The notes beneath the pieces were generated by a model that was not told where the DNA came from, did not search any database, and was given only the letters and a program-made list of their open reading frames with translations. Shown one piece after another: positions 1-8,478 of a stretch of 43,365 nucleotides of DNA. Location: assembly GCA_041481445.1 (NCBI GenBank), contig JBGPBV010000044.1, forward strand, positions 1 through 43,365, given 5' to 3'. The translations under genes were made by a program, and so were the position numbers. Positions within the stretch are counted from its first letter, which is position 1; each line of letters starts with the position of its first letter. Source of the DNA: AA29 sp041481445 (GTDB lineage: Bacteria > Acidobacteriota > Vicinamibacteria > Fen-336).

Positions 1-777
1 CACCAGGCACGCTTCCGCCGGGCTCTTGACCACGCAGGCGCCCTTGGTCACGAAGCCGCGCAGGAACGAGACGAGGGGCAGGAGCGGCGAGTTCCCGGCC
101 GTCACGTGGAGCTGCCGCGTCGGTACGGCACGCAGGCTGGGTCGGAGGCGCTCGCGGCCGGCGGTGGCGCCGAGCACGGAGTCGCCGATACGCGCGGTCA
201 TTCCCCGCGTCGACTCGACGGGGATCTCCACCCAGCCGTCCAGGAAGTCGCGGCCGCGACGGCCGTCCGCGGACAGCTCCCGGTCGACCGCGGCCCCCAG
301 CGGACCGGGATCCAGCAGCGCCGGGAGGAGGTCGAAGGTGAGCTCGACCAGCCGCGGGTCCAGGAGCGGCCCCGCCCCCACCAGCCGCACCGCCTCCGTG
401 ACCGCCGGACGCGACGCCTCCAGGGCCGCGGCCAGGGCCGCCGCGTAGTCGAGGACGTCCTGCACGGAGAGCGAGAAGAGCGTGGACGAGAGCCTGGCCA
501 CGTCGCGCTCGACGAGGCACTCCGCGCGCGGCCGCGGGAACACGAGGTAGCGGCAGGGCCGATCGCCGGCGAGGGCCGGCTCGCGCACGACCTGGAGATC
601 CTCGTGCCGGAAAGCCATCGGCCCGCCGGGCGAGCGCGCCCACGGACGCGCCGCCTCCGACAGGGTGTCGAAATCGATCGGGGGTGGGAACAGCATCTCC
701 CCCTTCACGAAGGCGGGAAGGCGGACCACGCCCGGCTCGTCGGCGACGGCGATCTCACCCATGGGAGCAGGGGCCAT
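1..777 (-). CDS. LuxC-family acyl-CoA/acyl-protein reductase (3' part outside window)
   Basis: I translated the minus strand from the ATG whose first base is 777; the frame stays open for all 259 codons to the window edge, so the C-terminal part, including the catalytic Cys region, is missing. Around residues 220-240 it reads HVTAGNSPLLP followed by LRGFVTKGACVVKSP, which matches the conserved segment of LuxC fatty-acid reductases (HITAGNAPLIP in the family). LuxC reduces an activated acyl group to an aldehyde with NADPH, taking the acyl group from LuxE. Here it starts 8 bases after the stop of the LuxE-like gene, so the two are almost certainly cotranscribed. The Shine-Dalgarno is weak; an in-frame ATG at 762 is an alternative start. 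No luciferase gene is visible, so a role in bioluminescence is unlikely. A tailoring or lipid-aldehyde role is inferred. Confidence 0.82.
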   Translation of the reverse strand, partial: MAPAPMGEIAVADEPGVVRLPAFVKGEMLFPPPIDFDTLSEAARPWARSPGGPMAFRHEDLQVVREPALAGDRPCRYLVFPRPRAECLVERDVARLSSTLFSLSVQDVLDYAAALAAALEASRPAVTEAVRLVGAGPLLDPRLVELTFDLLPALLDPGPLGAAVDRELSADGRRGRDFLDGWVEIPVESTRGMTARIGDSVLGATAGRERLRPSLRAVPTRQLHVTAGNSPLLPLVSFLRGFVTKGACVVKSPAEACLV

Positions 778-785
778 GGCGCCGC

Positions 786-2090
786 TCAGGCGAGGATCGA
801 GCCGAGGACGCCGCCGCAGCCGCGCACCTCCGCACCCGCGGTGCGCTCGATCTCGCCTTCCAGGAACGCGCCCGACCGGCCGCAGCCGCAGCGGCCGAAG
901 CCCAGAGTGGCACGGTCGCCGGTGATGACGAACCCGGGATAGGAGAGGGCGAAGGGGTCGAGGAAGGCCAGGAGGCCCTCGCCCGGCTGCCCCACCACCC
1001 CGGTGGCGGCCTCGTCGAGCACCACCGGCTCCAGGAGGGGAGGCACGTGATAGCGGCCTTCGCGGCAGCTGGCGAGGGCGGCGTTGAGCTCGCACATCGA
1101 GTAGGAATCGACGTACTGCGCGGCGGGAATGGCCAGCGCGTCGCCGAGGAGCCGGAGCAGCTCCGCCCGCGTGAGCCGCTCCCCGCTGAAGGTCTTCCAC
1201 CCACCCCCGGTGACCACGAGGCTGCCGGGGGCGGTGGGAAGGCGGCCGAGAGAGGCGACGATCCGCTCGCAGAGGCGCCGCACCTGGAACGGCGCGCCGA
1301 ACATCAGCAGCGGATGCCCGTCGAGGGCGGCGGCACGGATGAACTGGGACGCGTGCGCGTCGGCCTCCTCGACCTCGCCCGGGGCGAGCCAGCCCCCGGC
1401 CACGGCGGCTCCGCCCAGATCGCGCACGGCGTCCGCGGTGAGCGGACGGTCGAACAGGAAATGGGATCGCACCGCCGCCCGGGCCAGGCCGTTCCCCGCG
1501 TCCAGGAAGCCGATCCCCTCTCCGCGCGGCCCCACCACCAGGCAATCGAAGCCGCTCAGGGGCAGGTTGGGATCCGCGTAGGTGGCGCCGTTGGCGACGA
1601 GGGCGCGGAAGGTGGGCCGGTCGCGCGGGACGAACGAGAGGCGGCCGGAGGAGCCGCTCGAGAAGCTGAGGAACGTCCCGTGGGCGCGCAGCCGCGCGCG
1701 CCAGTCCCGAAGGCCGCCGACGTCGGACACGTCCATGGACGGCACTCCCGTGGACACGTCGTCCAGCCATCGGTTCATGGCCGTGAAGTCGCCCGCCTGC
1801 AGCCGTTCCGGGTCGTAGGACTTGAAGAGGCCGGAGAAGAGGAGGTTGTCGACCACCAGCCCGAGGTCGGCCGGACCGGCGAGCCCCGCCGACTCCGCCA
1901 GCCGGCGATACGCGGGCACGAGGTCCACATACCGCTCGTGGGCCAGCTCGAGGGCGGCCCGGCGCGCGGCCGCGACCTCCGGACCGAGCTCCGCGCCGCG
2001 CGCCCACGACGGCGCCGCCTCCAGCAGACGCTGTTGGAGGGCCTGCAACTCCTCGAGCCGGGTATCGGCCGCCGCGCGGGTCGACGTCAT
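786..2090 (-). CDS. LuxE/PaaK-family acyl-protein synthetase
   Basis: This 434-residue protein is an adenylate-forming (ANL superfamily) enzyme of the LuxE type. The glycine/serine-rich nucleotide loop FSSGSSGRLSF is near residue 145 and the motif GFVITGD with a Cys-rich end (FGRCGCGRSG, then EVRGCGG) is near the C terminus. LuxE enzymes activate a carboxylate with ATP and hold the acyl group on a Cys before passing it to LuxC. I chose the ATG at 2090 because GGAG lies 10 bases upstream and homology-like sequence starts soon after; an earlier in-frame start at 2162 would run through the intergenic region. It is followed directly by the LuxC-like gene and is divergent from the aminotransferase gene across 131 bases. 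The acyl substrate cannot be read from sequence; the peptide C terminus or a fatty acid are both possible. Confidence 0.8.
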   Translation of the reverse strand: MTSTRAAADTRLEELQALQQRLLEAAPSWARGAELGPEVAAARRAALELAHERYVDLVPAYRRLAESAGLAGPADLGLVVDNLLFSGLFKSYDPERLQAGDFTAMNRWLDDVSTGVPSMDVSDVGGLRDWRARLRAHGTFLSFSSGSSGRLSFVPRDRPTFRALVANGATYADPNLPLSGFDCLVVGPRGEGIGFLDAGNGLARAAVRSHFLFDRPLTADAVRDLGGAAVAGGWLAPGEVEEADAHASQFIRAAALDGHPLLMFGAPFQVRRLCERIVASLGRLPTAPGSLVVTGGGWKTFSGERLTRAELLRLLGDALAIPAAQYVDSYSMCELNAALASCREGRYHVPPLLEPVVLDEAATGVVGQPGEGLLAFLDPFALSYPGFVITGDRATLGFGRCGCGRSGAFLEGEIERTAGAEVRGCGGVLGSILA

Positions 2091-2221
2091 GGGGCAGTCG
2101 CTCCACCGCGGAGCGAGCAGGCAATGGTAGTCGAAGCCGCGGCCGGCCGCCACGGATGGCATCGCCCACCGCGGGGTCGTGTTACGATGCCCGCCCCTCT
2201 CCGACGGAGGCCCGCACGATC

Positions 2222-3691
2222 ATGAACGAAGCATCGGCCTTCTCCGCAGTCGACCAGTTCGGCTACCAGTTCCTCGTCGGCCGCAACGAGGGCATGCGCA
2301 AGGTCCTCGACGAGGTCGTGGCCCGGCAGTGGCGCTCCCAGAGCCTCAACGCACGGGCGCGGCAGAGCCTCTCGGGGACGCACTCGCTGCTCGCCTACGA
2401 GGCTCCCGTCTTCCCGATCGCAGTGACGCGCGCGGCCGGCTCGCGCATCTGGGACCTCGACGGCAACGAGTACGTGGACTGCCACATGTCCTACTCCTCG
2501 ACCATCCTCGGGCACAACCCAGAGCCGGTGCTGGCCGCGGTGCAGGAGGCGCTGCCGCGCGGGCTGCAGGGAGGGCACCTCTTCGAGGAGCAGGTCGAGC
2601 TCGGCGAGCGCCTCCGCGCGATGGTCCCCGGCGTGGACCGCGTCATCTTCTTCCATACGGGGGGAGAGGCGATCGCCTCCGCGGTGCGGCTCTGCCGCGC
2701 CGCCACCGCCCGGCCCCGGGTGGCCAAGTTCGAGGGCTGCTACCACGGCTCGAACGACGTCGGCCTCCACAACCCCTGGGCGTTGCTCGCCGGCCCGCTT
2801 CCCCATTCTCCGATCGAATCGATCCCGCCGCAGGTGGCGACCTCGGGCCTGCGCAACGACGACTCCTTCCTGATCCTGCCCTTCAACTCGCCCGTGGCCT
2901 TCGACCTCCTCCGCAAGAACGCGGACGACGTGGCCTGCGTGGTCGTCGACCCCATTCCTCCGTTCATGTCGAACTGGCCCGACGACTGCCGGCGCTTCAT
3001 CAAGGACCTCTGCGCCTGTGCGCGCGAGGTCGACGTGCCCGTCGTGTTCGACGAGGTGGTCTGCGGCTTCCGCCTGGCCAAGGGCGGGGCCCGCGAGTTC
3101 ATGGGCGAGACCCCCACGATCTCCTGCTACGGCAAGATCACGAGCGGCCTCGGCATCGCCCTGGCCCCGATGGCGGGGACGGCGGAGTTCCTGGACGCCG
3201 CGCGCACGGACGGCCCCATGCGCGACTACTACGCGGGGAAGGTCTGGGTCTCCACCACGCTCTCCGGCAACTTCGTGGCCGTGATCGCCTGCCTGGCCGT
3301 CATGCGGCACCTGGACGAGCACTACGAGGAGGTGATGGGCCGCGTCGACCGCAGCCACGCCCTCCTCCGCGAGAAGCTGGCCGACTTCGCCCAGCGGTCG
3401 GGGATCCCGGCCAGCCTGCAGGGGCATCCACGGCTCCAGGCCCAGCTGGCGGTGGGCAAGCCGGTTCCGATGGAGAAGAACTACCGGGCGATGATGCAGA
3501 CCTCGTCCCCGGCCATGGTCCGCTCCCTGCTCGCCCTCACCTTCTACCTCCGCCTGCAAGGCATATACACCAAGACCGTCCCGTCCATGAACCTCTCCGC
3601 CGCCCACACCGAGGAGGACATCTCCCGGATCGCGGAAGGCGTGGAGAAGGCGCTCCTGCGGATGCGCGAGGACGGCATGCTCGCGCTCTGA
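2222..3691 (+). CDS. Class III PLP aminotransferase, glutamate-1-semialdehyde aminomutase-like
   Basis: The 489-residue protein carries the full set of class III aminotransferase landmarks: HTGGEAIASAVRLCRA (cofactor phosphate region), KFEGCYHG, DEVVCGFR with the Asp that contacts the pyridine nitrogen (D277), and YGKITSG with the Schiff-base lysine K305. The KFEGCYHG and DEVVCGFR segments are closest to the glutamate-1-semialdehyde aminomutase branch. The ATG at 2222 is preceded by GGAGG at 2206-2210. A genuine heme-pathway role is less likely than a secondary-metabolism role, because the gene sits between a LuxE/LuxC pair and cobalamin radical SAM genes. An aldehyde made by LuxE/LuxC would be a natural amino acceptor for this enzyme; that link is inference. 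It is convergent with the radical SAM gene at 3728 and followed by a strong hairpin. Confidence 0.88.
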   Translation: MNEASAFSAVDQFGYQFLVGRNEGMRKVLDEVVARQWRSQSLNARARQSLSGTHSLLAYEAPVFPIAVTRAAGSRIWDLDGNEYVDCHMSYSSTILGHNPEPVLAAVQEALPRGLQGGHLFEEQVELGERLRAMVPGVDRVIFFHTGGEAIASAVRLCRAATARPRVAKFEGCYHGSNDVGLHNPWALLAGPLPHSPIESIPPQVATSGLRNDDSFLILPFNSPVAFDLLRKNADDVACVVVDPIPPFMSNWPDDCRRFIKDLCACAREVDVPVVFDEVVCGFRLAKGGAREFMGETPTISCYGKITSGLGIALAPMAGTAEFLDAARTDGPMRDYYAGKVWVSTTLSGNFVAVIACLAVMRHLDEHYEEVMGRVDRSHALLREKLADFAQRSGIPASLQGHPRLQAQLAVGKPVPMEKNYRAMMQTSSPAMVRSLLALTFYLRLQGIYTKTVPSMNLSAAHTEEDISRIAEGVEKALLRMREDGMLAL

Positions 3692-3695
3692 GGCC

Positions 3696-3718
3696 GGGGG
3701 CGGCGCCCCGCCGCCCCC
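3696..3718 (+). terminator. Strong GC hairpin after the aminotransferase gene
   Basis: A perfect 10-bp stem (GGGGGCGGCG, then CGCCGCCCCC) with a 3-base loop begins 5 bases after the aminotransferase stop and is followed on the plus strand by CTCTTTCCC, a weak pyrimidine tract. It lies in the 36-base gap between two converging genes and could act in both directions. Confidence 0.6.
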
Positions 3719-3727
3719 CTCTTTCCC

Positions 3728-5131
3728 TCAGTTCCCGCCCATATCCCCCAGCACCCGGCGCGCCAGCGCGATGAGGGCCTGCTTGCGCCGCTCGTCGTCG
3801 GCGGCGGTGGGGATGATGGCGGCGGGGGCCACCTCGGGCGCGACGTGGCTGCCGTAGTGCGAGACCTCGTAGAGGCTCGCGTAGTGGCTCATGAAGTCGT
3901 CGAGGGGGAGCCGGGTCGGGATCGTCGCGTGCTGGAGGTCGAACTGGCTCCAGTCCGGCCGGCCGTTGGGCTGGAGCGCGTTGACCTGGCTGTAGTCGGT
4001 CCCTCCGTCCGCGATCCCGGGGATGGGGGTCCAGATCGTGAACGAGGGGTACTCCACCCCGTTGGTGCGGATGAACGCCTTCAGCTGGTCGAAGTCCTCC
4101 GGGCTGTACGAGGGATTGACGATGAAGCCGCAGAAGAGCCCGATGCCCATGTCGCGGGCCACGTTCATGGCCTCCAGGATCTGGGCCACGCTCGTCTTCT
4201 TGTTGTACTCGACCAGCTCGCGGGGCAGGACGCTCTCGATGCCGAAGAAGAGCCGCTTCAGGCCGAGGTCGACCCAATGCTTCATGAGCTCGCGGTCGCG
4301 CAGGAAGGAGTCGACGCGGCAGTAGGCGTAGTACTGCCGCTCCACCTTCTCGGCCTCGATCACCTCCGCCATGGCCTTCATGCGGGTGGGGTTCACGAAC
4401 GGCTCGTCGTCCGCGAAGTGGACGTGCTGCTCGGGGATGCTCTTGATCTCCTCCACCACCTCCGTGACCTCGCGCGTGTAGTACTTGCCGTCCATGATCC
4501 GCCAGAGCGAGCAGAACGAGCAGCGGTAGGGGCAGCCCACGCTCGTGCGCATGAGCGCGACCGGCTTCATGTAGTCGATGAAATAGTGACTGCGGTCGTC
4601 GAGCGCGCAGGTGCGGTCGGGCGGGGGCAGCTTGTTCGCGTCGAAGGACTCCGGGGCCCCGCCGTACTTGAACTCCCCGTCCATCCTCGACCAGGCGCCG
4701 GGGACGGCGCCGCCGTTGCTCTTCCCGTTGCCCAGGCCGGCCACGATGTGCCGGAAGGTGTCCACCCCCGCCCCCACCGCCACGTAGTCGATCTCGGGCT
4801 CGAGGAAGTCGACCGGCTCCAGGGTGGCGTGATGCCCGCCCACCGCGGTCTTGCAGGACGGGCGCAGCTCCTTCACCCGGCGGCAGATCTCGAGGTTGCG
4901 CAGGACGTGCATCGAGTACCCGGTCACCCCCACGATGTCGGGCTCGTAGTCCTGCACGACGGTGTCGAGGTCCTCGCGGTGCAGCCGCAGGTCGAGCAGG
5001 CGCACGTCGTGCCCGTCGAGGCGGGCCCCCGCGGCCACGTACTCCAGGGCGATCGGCTCCGCGATCGCTCCCATGTCCATGTAGCCGATGATCTCCTTGT
5101 GCGCGTTCGGGTAGACGAGAAGCACCTTCAT
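3728..5131 (-). CDS. B12-binding radical SAM enzyme (rSAM-A)
   Basis: The 467-residue protein has an N-terminal Rossmann-like cobalamin-binding domain (about residues 1-140, with VLLVYPNAHKEI and VGGHHATLEP) and a radical SAM core whose cluster motif CPYRCSFC (CxxxCxxC) lies near residue 200. It belongs to the broad BchE/HpnR-like group, many of which methylate unactivated carbons. It is a close paralogue of the enzyme at 15803-17197: the two share VLLVYPNA, DMGAIAEPIALEY, VTGYSMHVLR, GGHHATLEP and GCPYRCSFCSLWRIMDG. The ATG at 5131 has GAGG 8 bases upstream; an earlier in-frame start at 5185 would overlap the preceding gene. It is the last gene of the long minus-strand operon. Methylation of the peptide core is a plausible job but not shown. 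Confidence 0.86.
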   Translation of the reverse strand: MKVLLVYPNAHKEIIGYMDMGAIAEPIALEYVAAGARLDGHDVRLLDLRLHREDLDTVVQDYEPDIVGVTGYSMHVLRNLEICRRVKELRPSCKTAVGGHHATLEPVDFLEPEIDYVAVGAGVDTFRHIVAGLGNGKSNGGAVPGAWSRMDGEFKYGGAPESFDANKLPPPDRTCALDDRSHYFIDYMKPVALMRTSVGCPYRCSFCSLWRIMDGKYYTREVTEVVEEIKSIPEQHVHFADDEPFVNPTRMKAMAEVIEAEKVERQYYAYCRVDSFLRDRELMKHWVDLGLKRLFFGIESVLPRELVEYNKKTSVAQILEAMNVARDMGIGLFCGFIVNPSYSPEDFDQLKAFIRTNGVEYPSFTIWTPIPGIADGGTDYSQVNALQPNGRPDWSQFDLQHATIPTRLPLDDFMSHYASLYEVSHYGSHVAPEVAPAAIIPTAADDERRKQALIALARRVLGDMGGN

Positions 5132-5147
5132 CTCTGGAGCCTCACTC

Positions 5148-6806
5148 TCAAGCCGGGACCGGAGCCTCCCGGCGTTCCAGGACACCGCGCAGGGCCCCGT
5201 ACTCCGGCATCGCGCGGACGGCGGCGGCGGCGTTGTCGCGGCCCAGGAGCCGATTGAAGGCGGAGATGGCCAGCCGAACCTCGTCCACCGTGAAGCCGTT
5301 GGCGTAGAGCAGGAACTCGGTCCAGGCCTCGCCCCTGACCGCGTTGTGCACGGCCTGCTTCTGGCCCTCCACCACCTGGCGGGCCAGGACCTGGGCCTGG
5401 CCGGAGGTCATGGTGTCGTGGCGCCAGTCCACCCCCATCCCCTCGATCCCGAACTCCGCCTTGCGGGCGCCGATGGGAGTGGACGGGATGTACGACCAGA
5501 CGCACACCGTGCAGAAGTCGATCCCCATCTCTTCCAGGAAGGGGCCGATCTTGCCCGCCGACTCCTCGGTCTCCCCGGGGAAGCCCACGATGAAGTTCGC
5601 GTGGACCTGGATGCCTTCGCGCTTGAGCTGCTCGATGCCCTTGCGGTAGGCGTCGCCGGTGGCGACCTTGTGCATGTTCTTGAGGACCTGGTCGTCGATC
5701 GACTCCAGCCCCGCGAACACCGCCTTGCAGTGCGCCTCCTTCATGAGGGAGGCCGTCTCCGCGTCCGCGTACTGCGGGCGGAAGAACGAGTACCACTCGA
5801 AATCGAACTTGGCCAGGACCTTGAGCATCTCCTTGAAGCGGCGCAGGGGCACGTTGAAGGTGTCGTCGGTGAAGATGAGCGAGCGCACCTTGCCGAGCGC
5901 CGTCAGCTCCTCGAGCTCCCGCTCCAGCGCGTCCACCGGGAGCACGGTCAGGGGGCCCTGGTTCACCGGATACTCGCAGAACGCGCAGCTGAACGCGCAG
6001 CTCCGCGCGGTGCGCGTGTGGGCGATGTGGTAGAGGTGATCGGTCTGCCGGAGCTGGCTCCAGCGGATGTAGGAGTCGTCGAGGCCGAAGGCGGGCTCCG
6101 GCACGTCGGGCGGAGCCTGGACCACCCCCCCCTTCAGGACGTACGTGCAGGGAGGAGGATCGGCGGCCAGATCGGCCAGCGAGCGCCGGCGCAGGATCTC
6201 GATGAGGGGCGCCTCCCCCCGCGGAGTGACCACGTAGGCGTCCGCCCCGTAGTGCCGGAGGGTCATCTCGAAGTTCTGCGCGTTCGTGTTCTTCTGGTAG
6301 CTCACCAGCATCAGCCCGCCCAGCACCACGATGGCGTCCGGGAAGGCGCGGCGGATCTGGCGGATGGCCATGGGGATGGTGTCGTGCTCGGCGGCGTCGA
6401 AGAGCAGCGTGGTCGAGAGCAGGACGTAACGGGGCGCGTAGGCCTCGGCCAGCGTGACCAGGTTCAGCCGGGTGGTGACGTTGGCCACCCGGACCTCGAA
6501 GCCCTGCCGACCGAGCAGGCTCAGGTAGTAGGTGCCGGACAGGAGCGTCATGTTGAACGGGTCGTAGCGGCGCCACTCCGCCGTCGTCCCGTAGCGCACC
6601 CAGCTCAGGAACCGGCTGAAGTCGTAGAGCTTCCCCTCGATCACGACGTCGATCTCGTCCTTCATCCACTCGTCGCTGGAGAGGGCATTGAGGGTCGCGC
6701 GCGTGCGGGCCACGCTCGGAGGCGGCGGGTCCCCCGCGTCGTCGTTGTGCCAGCGGTCGATGTTCCCGTAGTAGGGGATGAACAGGGCGTCGATCGTCTC
6801 GCTCAG
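5148..6806 (-). CDS. B12-binding radical SAM enzyme (rSAM-B), probable CTG start
   Basis: This is a different B12/radical SAM subfamily from its neighbour. Of about 552 residues, the N-terminal half contains a cobalamin-binding fold (for example AIVVLGGLMLVSYQ) and the cluster motif CAFSCAFC (CxxxCxxC) lies near residue 268, followed by IFTDDTF and a typical NFIVGFPGETEE segment. The start is unusual. In this frame the first position with a ribosome site is a CTG at 6806, with GGAGG ending 6 bases upstream and a CTGA overlap with the hydrolase stop. The next in-frame ATG lies dozens of residues downstream, after conserved-looking sequence such as IDALFIPYYGNIDRW. Cobalamin radical SAM enzymes of this build include C- and P-methyltransferases; the substrate here is unknown. 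Position within the operon suggests action on the peptide. Confidence 0.82.
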   Translation of the reverse strand: MSETIDALFIPYYGNIDRWHNDDAGDPPPPSVARTRATLNALSSDEWMKDEIDVVIEGKLYDFSRFLSWVRYGTTAEWRRYDPFNMTLLSGTYYLSLLGRQGFEVRVANVTTRLNLVTLAEAYAPRYVLLSTTLLFDAAEHDTIPMAIRQIRRAFPDAIVVLGGLMLVSYQKNTNAQNFEMTLRHYGADAYVVTPRGEAPLIEILRRRSLADLAADPPPCTYVLKGGVVQAPPDVPEPAFGLDDSYIRWSQLRQTDHLYHIAHTRTARSCAFSCAFCEYPVNQGPLTVLPVDALERELEELTALGKVRSLIFTDDTFNVPLRRFKEMLKVLAKFDFEWYSFFRPQYADAETASLMKEAHCKAVFAGLESIDDQVLKNMHKVATGDAYRKGIEQLKREGIQVHANFIVGFPGETEESAGKIGPFLEEMGIDFCTVCVWSYIPSTPIGARKAEFGIEGMGVDWRHDTMTSGQAQVLARQVVEGQKQAVHNAVRGEAWTEFLLYANGFTVDEVRLAISAFNRLLGRDNAAAAVRAMPEYGALRGVLERREAPVPA

Positions 6807-7645
6807 GCGGCACCTCCGGCCGGAGACGGCGGCGCCGGCGGGCGCGACCGCAGGTGCGAATCGATGGCGGCCGCCGCCTGGTCCGGGCGCTCGAGGAGCG
6901 CATGCGCCCCCGCGCCCAGCATGTGGAGCGTGCGGCAGTCCGGGAGGACCCGCGACAGCCGCTCGGCATGGCGCCGCGAGCCCAGGTGCTCGCTCTTGCC
7001 CGCCACCATGAGCGCGGCCGCGCGGATCCCGTGGATGCGCACGTCGGACTGCGGGAACCCGCCCAGGCGCACGAGGGCGGCGTCGGCGAGATCGAGGAAC
7101 GAATGCCGCCCCACGATCTCCCAGACGCGATCCCACCTCTCCTTGTGGGCGGAGAGGCCGTCGAACGGGCTCGGCTCGACCAGCATCAGGCGCCCGCGCA
7201 GGAACTCGCCGTGCCCGGCCATGCCGAACATGTTCACCAGCTCGCGGTAGCGCTTCCAGAAGGGATCGTCGTTCGCGCCCTCGCCGACCAGCGGCGACCC
7301 CAGCACCAGCGTGTCGTAGGCCTCGGGAGCCTCGATCGCCATCTGCAGGGCGACCAGCGTCCCGAAGGACAGGCCCACGACGTGCCGCGCGCGGTGCTTC
7401 TCGGCCACCGCCGCGATGCGGCGCGCCACCATGGAGAGGTCGGAGTCGTGGGACAGCGGCAACGACAGGCCGTGCCCCGGCAGGTCGACGCCCACGTGGT
7501 GCCAGCCGGGCAGCAGGTCCCACAGCTCGCTCCAGGAGCTCGAGTCGAGCCCGTAGGCGTGGAGCCAGAGGACGCTCTCGCCGTCGGCGGGACCCTCGCG
7601 CGCGGCCAGGCCGTCGCCGGCGTTGACGACCGGGTAGTAGGTCAC
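6803..7645 (-). CDS. Alpha/beta hydrolase (copy 1)
   Basis: The 280-residue protein is an alpha/beta hydrolase with an oxyanion-loop region WLHAYGLDSSSW, the nucleophile elbow GLSFG (Ser93) and a late GAHALLERP segment supplying the likely catalytic His. It starts with GTG at 7645, overlapping the stop of the upstream copy as GTGA, and ends by overlapping rSAM-B. It is paralogous to the next hydrolase: DSSSW, LPGWHH, RHVV-LSFGTL and the same Ser position occur in both. No signal peptide is visible, so it acts in the cytoplasm. In a peptide-modification operon it could hydrolyse an ester, thioester or amide intermediate. It could also be a non-hydrolytic family member, although the catalytic residues look intact. 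Confidence 0.84.
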   Translation of the reverse strand: MTYYPVVNAGDGLAAREGPADGESVLWLHAYGLDSSSWSELWDLLPGWHHVGVDLPGHGLSLPLSHDSDLSMVARRIAAVAEKHRARHVVGLSFGTLVALQMAIEAPEAYDTLVLGSPLVGEGANDDPFWKRYRELVNMFGMAGHGEFLRGRLMLVEPSPFDGLSAHKERWDRVWEIVGRHSFLDLADAALVRLGGFPQSDVRIHGIRAAALMVAGKSEHLGSRRHAERLSRVLPDCRTLHMLGAGAHALLERPDQAAAAIDSHLRSRPPAPPSPAGGAA

Positions 7646-8478
7646 TCGGACCCCGTGGCGGAGAGGAGACCGGCCGCGTCGTGCGCGCGCAGGTGGGCCT
7701 CGATGGCGGCGGCGGACGGGCCCGGAGACTGCAGCATGCAGAGGTGCCCGGTGTCCTGGAGGGTCACCCGCTCGCAGCGCGCCACCGTGCGCTCGAGGAT
7801 GCCGGCGCAGGTGTGGAAGGCGGGCAGGTCCGCGTCGCCGATGACGACGAGCAGGGGCGTGGTGATGCGCCGGAGGTCCTCTTCGTTCTGGGGCGGATTC
7901 AGGAGGCGCAGGATGGCCCAGTTGTCGAGCTCCGTCCATCCGTGCGCGGCGACCAGCGCACCCAGCTCCTCCTCGAGCGCGGGCTGCGTCTCGACGCCCT
8001 TCCAGGCGATGCAGCTCATCCAGGTCGACTTCATCTCGGCCGCCGGCGCGGACCGGGCGCGGAGCTGCTGCAGCCGCCAGTAGGTGGCGCCGACCTCCGG
8101 GTCCGAGGGTCCGCCGGCGAGCGTGGGCGCGCCCAGCACCATCGAGTGGAAGTAGTCCGGGGCCTCGATCGCGGCCTGGGTCGCGGTGAGCGTGCCGAAC
8201 GACAGCGCGACCACGTGGCGGATCTGCTGCGCCCGGCAGAACGCGATGACCCTGGACCCGAGCTGCCGCAGGTCGTCCTCGGGTCCGATGGGCGCGGAGT
8301 CGCCATGGGCGGGGAGGTCCAGGCCGATGTGATGCCAGCCGGGCAGGCGCCGCCACATCTCCCGCCAGGAGCTGGAGTCGAGGGTGTAGCCGTGGATCCA
8401 GAGCACCTTGCTCCCGGGCCCCGGCTGCTCCCGGGCCACGAGGCCTTCGGCGACGGCCAGGCGGGCCAGATCACGCAC
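7642..8478 (-). CDS. Alpha/beta hydrolase (copy 2)
   Basis: This 278-residue cytoplasmic alpha/beta hydrolase has WIHGYTLDSSSW, the nucleophile elbow ALSFG (Ser93), GDADLPAFH (likely acid residue) and DTGHLCML (likely catalytic His). It begins with GTG at 8478, with GGGGAG 5 bases upstream, and overlaps the dehydrogenase stop by 8 bases. It is the tandem paralogue of the copy at 6803-7645. The two differ in the cap region (residues about 130-200), which is where substrate choice usually lies. Translational coupling puts it firmly in the same transcript as the cyclodehydratases. Substrate unknown. Confidence 0.85.
   Translation of the reverse strand: MRDLARLAVAEGLVAREQPGPGSKVLWIHGYTLDSSSWREMWRRLPGWHHIGLDLPAHGDSAPIGPEDDLRQLGSRVIAFCRAQQIRHVVALSFGTLTATQAAIEAPDYFHSMVLGAPTLAGGPSDPEVGATYWRLQQLRARSAPAAEMKSTWMSCIAWKGVETQPALEEELGALVAAHGWTELDNWAILRLLNPPQNEEDLRRITTPLLVVIGDADLPAFHTCAGILERTVARCERVTLQDTGHLCMLQSPGPSAAAIEAHLRAHDAAGLLSATGSE

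Noticed and set aside
1..2090. A bioluminescence (lux) operon
   Set aside because: Only LuxC- and LuxE-like genes are visible and no luciferase subunit occurs in the window.
2222..3691. Housekeeping hemL (glutamate-1-semialdehyde aminomutase)
   Set aside because: The motifs fit the family, but the setting between LuxE and radical SAM genes and the variant SCYGKITSGLG lysine region point to a specialised relative.
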